Below, in pieces: positions 48,957 through 51,290 of a stretch of 51,290 bases of DNA. The DNA is taken from assembly GCA_964451785.1 (NCBI GenBank), contig CAYVJG010000019.1, positions 1 to 51,290 on the forward strand, in the 5' to 3' direction. Position 1 is the stretch's first letter, and the number at the start of each line of letters is the position of its first letter. The DNA is from JAJYSO01 sp964451785. GTDB lineage: Bacteria; Bacteroidota; Bacteroidia; Flavobacteriales; Flavobacteriaceae. The notes below the pieces were generated by a model. That model was not told the origin of the DNA. It did no database searches and saw nothing but the letters and a program-made list of their open reading frames with translations. A program made the translations under genes and the position numbers.

Positions 48957-50474
48957 CAATATTTGATCTCCGGTCTCAATGGCGATATGGGAGCGCGCGT
49001 GACATCCTATTTTGGATTAGATTCTTCTAAAGTCTCTTTCTTCCTGCACATCAGCGCTGTTGGGCTTGTAGCTATGTTTCCACTAGCCTACAGATTTCGC
49101 GCTTTCTTTAGACGTATTGATTTATTGCTTTGGTCATTTGGATTACAATTACTCATCGCCTTGTTATGCATCTATACGCAAAACGAAACACTCTTATTAC
49201 TCAGCAGTTTGTTGATGGGAGCGCTCAAGATTGTCTGTATCCTCGATTTTTTAGCCTTGTGTATTGTTTTATTTCCAGCTATGCGGAACCGCGGTTTACT
49301 CTATGGCATTTTTTACGCTTTTTCACGTATTATGCAACAAGTTTCTACCTATATTACGCTCACGCTTGTCGAAAAATTTCATTGGCCTTCAGTGTTTGTG
49401 TTATCTGCTATAGTCGCTGTCCTATCGATTGGTATTAGTTTACTCTTTTTTCACCCTAACCGCTCACAACGCAAAGTTCCCCTTTATCAAATCGATTGGG
49501 CAAGCGTTTTACTCATCACTATTTCAGGAGTTAGCTTGTGCTATGTGCTCACTATGGGCAAGGAGCTCAATTGGTTTGCCTCAACAACTATTGTCCATCT
49601 AACTGTATTGACCAGCTTAGCAACGGGACTGTTTATTTACAGACAATCTAAAGTTAAACGTCCGTTTTGGAATTTGCGCATCTTCAAAACCTATAAACAA
49701 GTACAACTGGGGTTTGTAGTGATGTTAGTTATGTTCTTTTTTCATCAAACCTCAACGCTCTACAACATCTATTTGGATTACAATTTTAGTCATGAAGAAC
49801 ATTATTTAGCCCATATTACCTTTATACAAATAGGTTGTTACCTCATTGCCTTTCCTTTAGCCGGCTACTTGTATTACAAAGCTTATTCAAAACGACTCTT
49901 ACTCAGTTTCGGCTTTATTTGTTATGCCTTATCACTCTTTTATTTCTGTAACAGTATTCAACATGAATTATCTTATTGGAATCTCTTTCCGCCAATAGCT
50001 CTAGGCTGTATAGCCTATGCGTTTACACTAGTGACCGCCGCGGCTTTTATGTCGACTAATATTGCGCGAAAAGACAATAAAGACCGCGCCATGGGCAGTA
50101 TTTACGCCCGGTATATTTTAGGCTCCTTTATCTTCTCTTCGCTCTTTAGCAACTGGGTTTTTCGTGGCATCCAGCACCAAAAAGTATATCTTTCAAAATA
50201 CATCAGCTACTTAAATCCTGCTTTCACCAATCAATTTAAGCAAATTACTGGTGCATTTAGCACCCAAACTACTGACCCGCATACAGCGCAACAACTCGCC
50301 TTACACACCATGGCGCAAAAAGTACAGCTCCAAGCCATGCTGATCACTCTACGTGACATCACTTTTACAGTTGGCCTACTCGCTCTACTCACTACACTTA
50401 TTATACTCTGCATTCGCAAACTTGAAATGCACAAAATCAAAGGCAAAAACCGCTACAAAATTGTGCCTTGGTAA
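48957..50474 (+). CDS. MFS transporter (DHA2/EmrB-like multidrug efflux), 5'-truncated
   Basis: Proton-driven efflux permease of the major facilitator superfamily. About 505 residues remain, with roughly 12-13 membrane helices, consistent with a 14-helix DHA2 protein whose N-terminus lies in the gap. A central domain boundary lies near residues 155-170 (FFHPNRSQRKVPLYQIDWASV, quoted in part). The long extracytoplasmic loop near the C-terminus (KYISYLNPAFTNQF to LALHTMAQKVQ) is typical of EmrB-like pumps, which pair with HlyD-type adaptors. Regulation by the upstream MarR repressor is likely. The C-terminus is basic and cytoplasmic. Confidence 0.85.
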   Translation, partial: QYLISGLNGDMGARVTSYFGLDSSKVSFFLHISAVGLVAMFPLAYRFRAFFRRIDLLLWSFGLQLLIALLCIYTQNETLLLLSSLLMGALKIVCILDFLALCIVLFPAMRNRGLLYGIFYAFSRIMQQVSTYITLTLVEKFHWPSVFVLSAIVAVLSIGISLLFFHPNRSQRKVPLYQIDWASVLLITISGVSLCYVLTMGKELNWFASTTIVHLTVLTSLATGLFIYRQSKVKRPFWNLRIFKTYKQVQLGFVVMLVMFFFHQTSTLYNIYLDYNFSHEEHYLAHITFIQIGCYLIAFPLAGYLYYKAYSKRLLLSFGFICYALSLFYFCNSIQHELSYWNLFPPIALGCIAYAFTLVTAAAFMSTNIARKDNKDRAMGSIYARYILGSFIFSSLFSNWVFRGIQHQKVYLSKYISYLNPAFTNQFKQITGAFSTQTTDPHTAQQLALHTMAQKVQLQAMLITLRDITFTVGLLALLTTLIILCIRKLEMHKIKGKNRYKIVPW

Positions 50475-50645
50475 GCTAAGTGGAGATACAAGAGTACAAC
50501 TTCTTTCACAACACTACATTTCACTCTTTTTAATAATCAAAATCAATTATTTTTTATCAAAAATAGGCCCCTATTCGCAGTTTCTGAAAGAAAAGTGACA
50601 AAGCACTGACTACGTAAACAAATTATACTTCTATAAAACAGCTAA

Positions 50646-50677
50646 TAGAGGGCTACCATAATGTCCTCTAGTGTTTT
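50646..50677 (+). terminator. Hairpin downstream of the MFS gene, possible terminator
   Basis: Stem TAGAGGGC/GTCCTCTA (one G-T pair) with a 9-nt loop, followed by GTGTTTT. It is about 170 bp past the transporter stop codon, so assignment is uncertain. Confidence 0.5.
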
Positions 50678-50761
50678 AATCACATACAACCGAAACATCT
50701 CCAAAAAAACATCCACACTTTTTTGACTTAACACAGCTTACTTTAACGTATTTGTTATTTT

Positions 50762-50791
50762 TTTGTAAAAAAATGTGACTTTATAGATTTG
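50762..50791 (+). promoter_or_regulatory. Promoter of the ECF sigma factor gene
   Basis: TTTG (50762-50765), an 18-bp spacer and TAGATTTG (50784-50791). Both boxes match the Bacteroidota consensus exactly. The leader to the ATG is about 58 nt. Confidence 0.75.
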
Positions 50792-50855
50792 CTTGTGTCT
50801 AAAAATAAGGACACTAGTCGCAATTACTCTTTAGTTCAAATCGTTAAGATGGGAA

Positions 50856-51290
50856 ATGATAAATAACAAAAGCTATACTGATGAGGAGCTAGTAAGGAGA
50901 ATTATAGCGACTAAAGATGAACTAATGTTTGCAGAATTATATGACCGTTATGCAAATATAATTTATAACAAAGGGCTTAATTTTACAAAATCAGAAGAGG
51001 AAGCTCAAGATACAACTCACGATATTTTTGTAAAGTTATTCTCCAAATTAACAACATTTAAAGAAAAATCTAGATTTTCAACATGGTTATACGCATTTGT
51101 TTACAACTTTTACGTAAATTATGCTGAACGTAATTTAAATAAGAGAAAGAAAATATTTATTCATAATCAGGCTTATATCGAATAAGCAACAGTAGAAGTA
51201 ACTGACGAAGAAGTCATGAGTATGAAAGCTGATAAACTTGCTGTGGCCCTAAACAAATTAAATGCAGAAGACAAAGCTATATTATTGATG
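50856..51290 (+). pseudogene. ECF-type RNA polymerase sigma factor interrupted by in-frame stop; continues past window
   Basis: Residues 1-109 form the sigma-2 region of an ECF sigma factor (FAELYDRYANIIYNKGLNFT, QDTTHDIFVKLFSKLTTF, RFSTWLYAFVYNFYVNY). A TAA at 51183-51185 ends this frame. Translation continues in the same frame without a shift as ATVEVTDEEVMSMKADKLAV and ALNKLNAEDKAILLM, which is the start of sigma region 4. A single nonsense codon therefore separates the two DNA- and core-binding regions. Either a recent null mutation, a sequencing error, or split expression (a nearby in-frame ATG at 51216 could restart) would explain it. The 3' end is outside the window. Confidence 0.8.

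Larger units (their letters stand above)
50475..50855. other. 381-bp intergenic region
   Basis: No credible gene. It contains a probable terminator hairpin (50646-50677) and a strong promoter for the sigma-factor gene (50762-50791); the remainder is AT-rich without recognised structure. Confidence 0.6.

Noticed and set aside
48761..50474. Open reading frames running through the N gap as a MarR-MFS fusion
   Set aside because: The translation across N is arbitrary; the parts on each side belong to different families and in different frames.
50856..51185. Complete short sigma-2-only protein as a normal gene
   Set aside because: Region 4 follows in the same frame directly after the stop codon, so an interrupted ECF sigma factor is the simpler reading.

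Overview
The window is AT-rich chromosomal DNA that reads as a member of the Bacteroidota, most likely a marine-type Flavobacteriaceae. The signs are two tandem SusC/SusD outer-membrane pairs, several lineage-typical families (GLPGLI, DUF4254, DUF4271, DUF4292, IPExxxVDY, a viroplasmin-RNase H fusion), Bacteroidota promoters of the form TTTG-N17-19-TAnnTTTG, a type II thymidine kinase without its zinc cysteines, and a GHMP kinase next to a UbiA prenyltransferase. The species cannot be named from the sequence alone. No tRNA, rRNA, CRISPR array, transposase, integrase or phage gene was seen.

Layout. 1-10 kb: two susC-susD operons on the minus strand, without carbohydrate enzymes. The first is bracketed by a 59-bp inverted repeat. 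10-17 kb: RNA-modification genes (a degenerate RluB-like protein, an RlmL-like methyltransferase, rsmI) mixed with a GLPGLI protein, a ZIP metal transporter and small proteins. 16.6-25 kb: mostly minus-strand metabolism, with a prolyl oligopeptidase, asd, 3-hydroxyanthranilate dioxygenase and the operon acpP-fabF-rnc-IPExxxVDY-pyk. 25-30 kb: purN, rnhA, a flavin/2Fe-2S reductase, a DCC protein, a thioesterase and superoxide dismutase. 30-34 kb: an envelope cluster (TPR protein, DUF4292 lipoprotein, EnvC-like protein) and a lipoprotein divergent from rpsP-rimM-trmN6. 36-42 kb: saccharopine dehydrogenase, DUF423, pckA, hemD-DUF4271 and tdk. 42-46 kb: an acidic low-complexity protein, a bPH-domain membrane pair and a metal-binding lipoprotein. 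46-48.7 kb: a GHMP kinase and a UbiA prenyltransferase. 48.7-50.5 kb: a MarR regulator and an MFS efflux pump separated by a 100-N assembly gap. The window ends in an ECF sigma factor broken by an in-frame stop codon.

The unusual content lies mainly between and around the genes. It comprises the inverted-repeat-bounded susCD cassette, a dispersed intergenic repeat with at least five full, partial or mosaic copies, an array of trinucleotide-loop hairpins that splits one copy of that repeat, and a perfect 36-bp palindrome over the marR promoter. Within genes, the most notable points are a pseudouridine-synthase paralogue lacking its catalytic aspartate, a SusD-like protein carrying an internally duplicated insert, and the interrupted sigma factor. 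Many convergent gene pairs share strong hairpin terminators.
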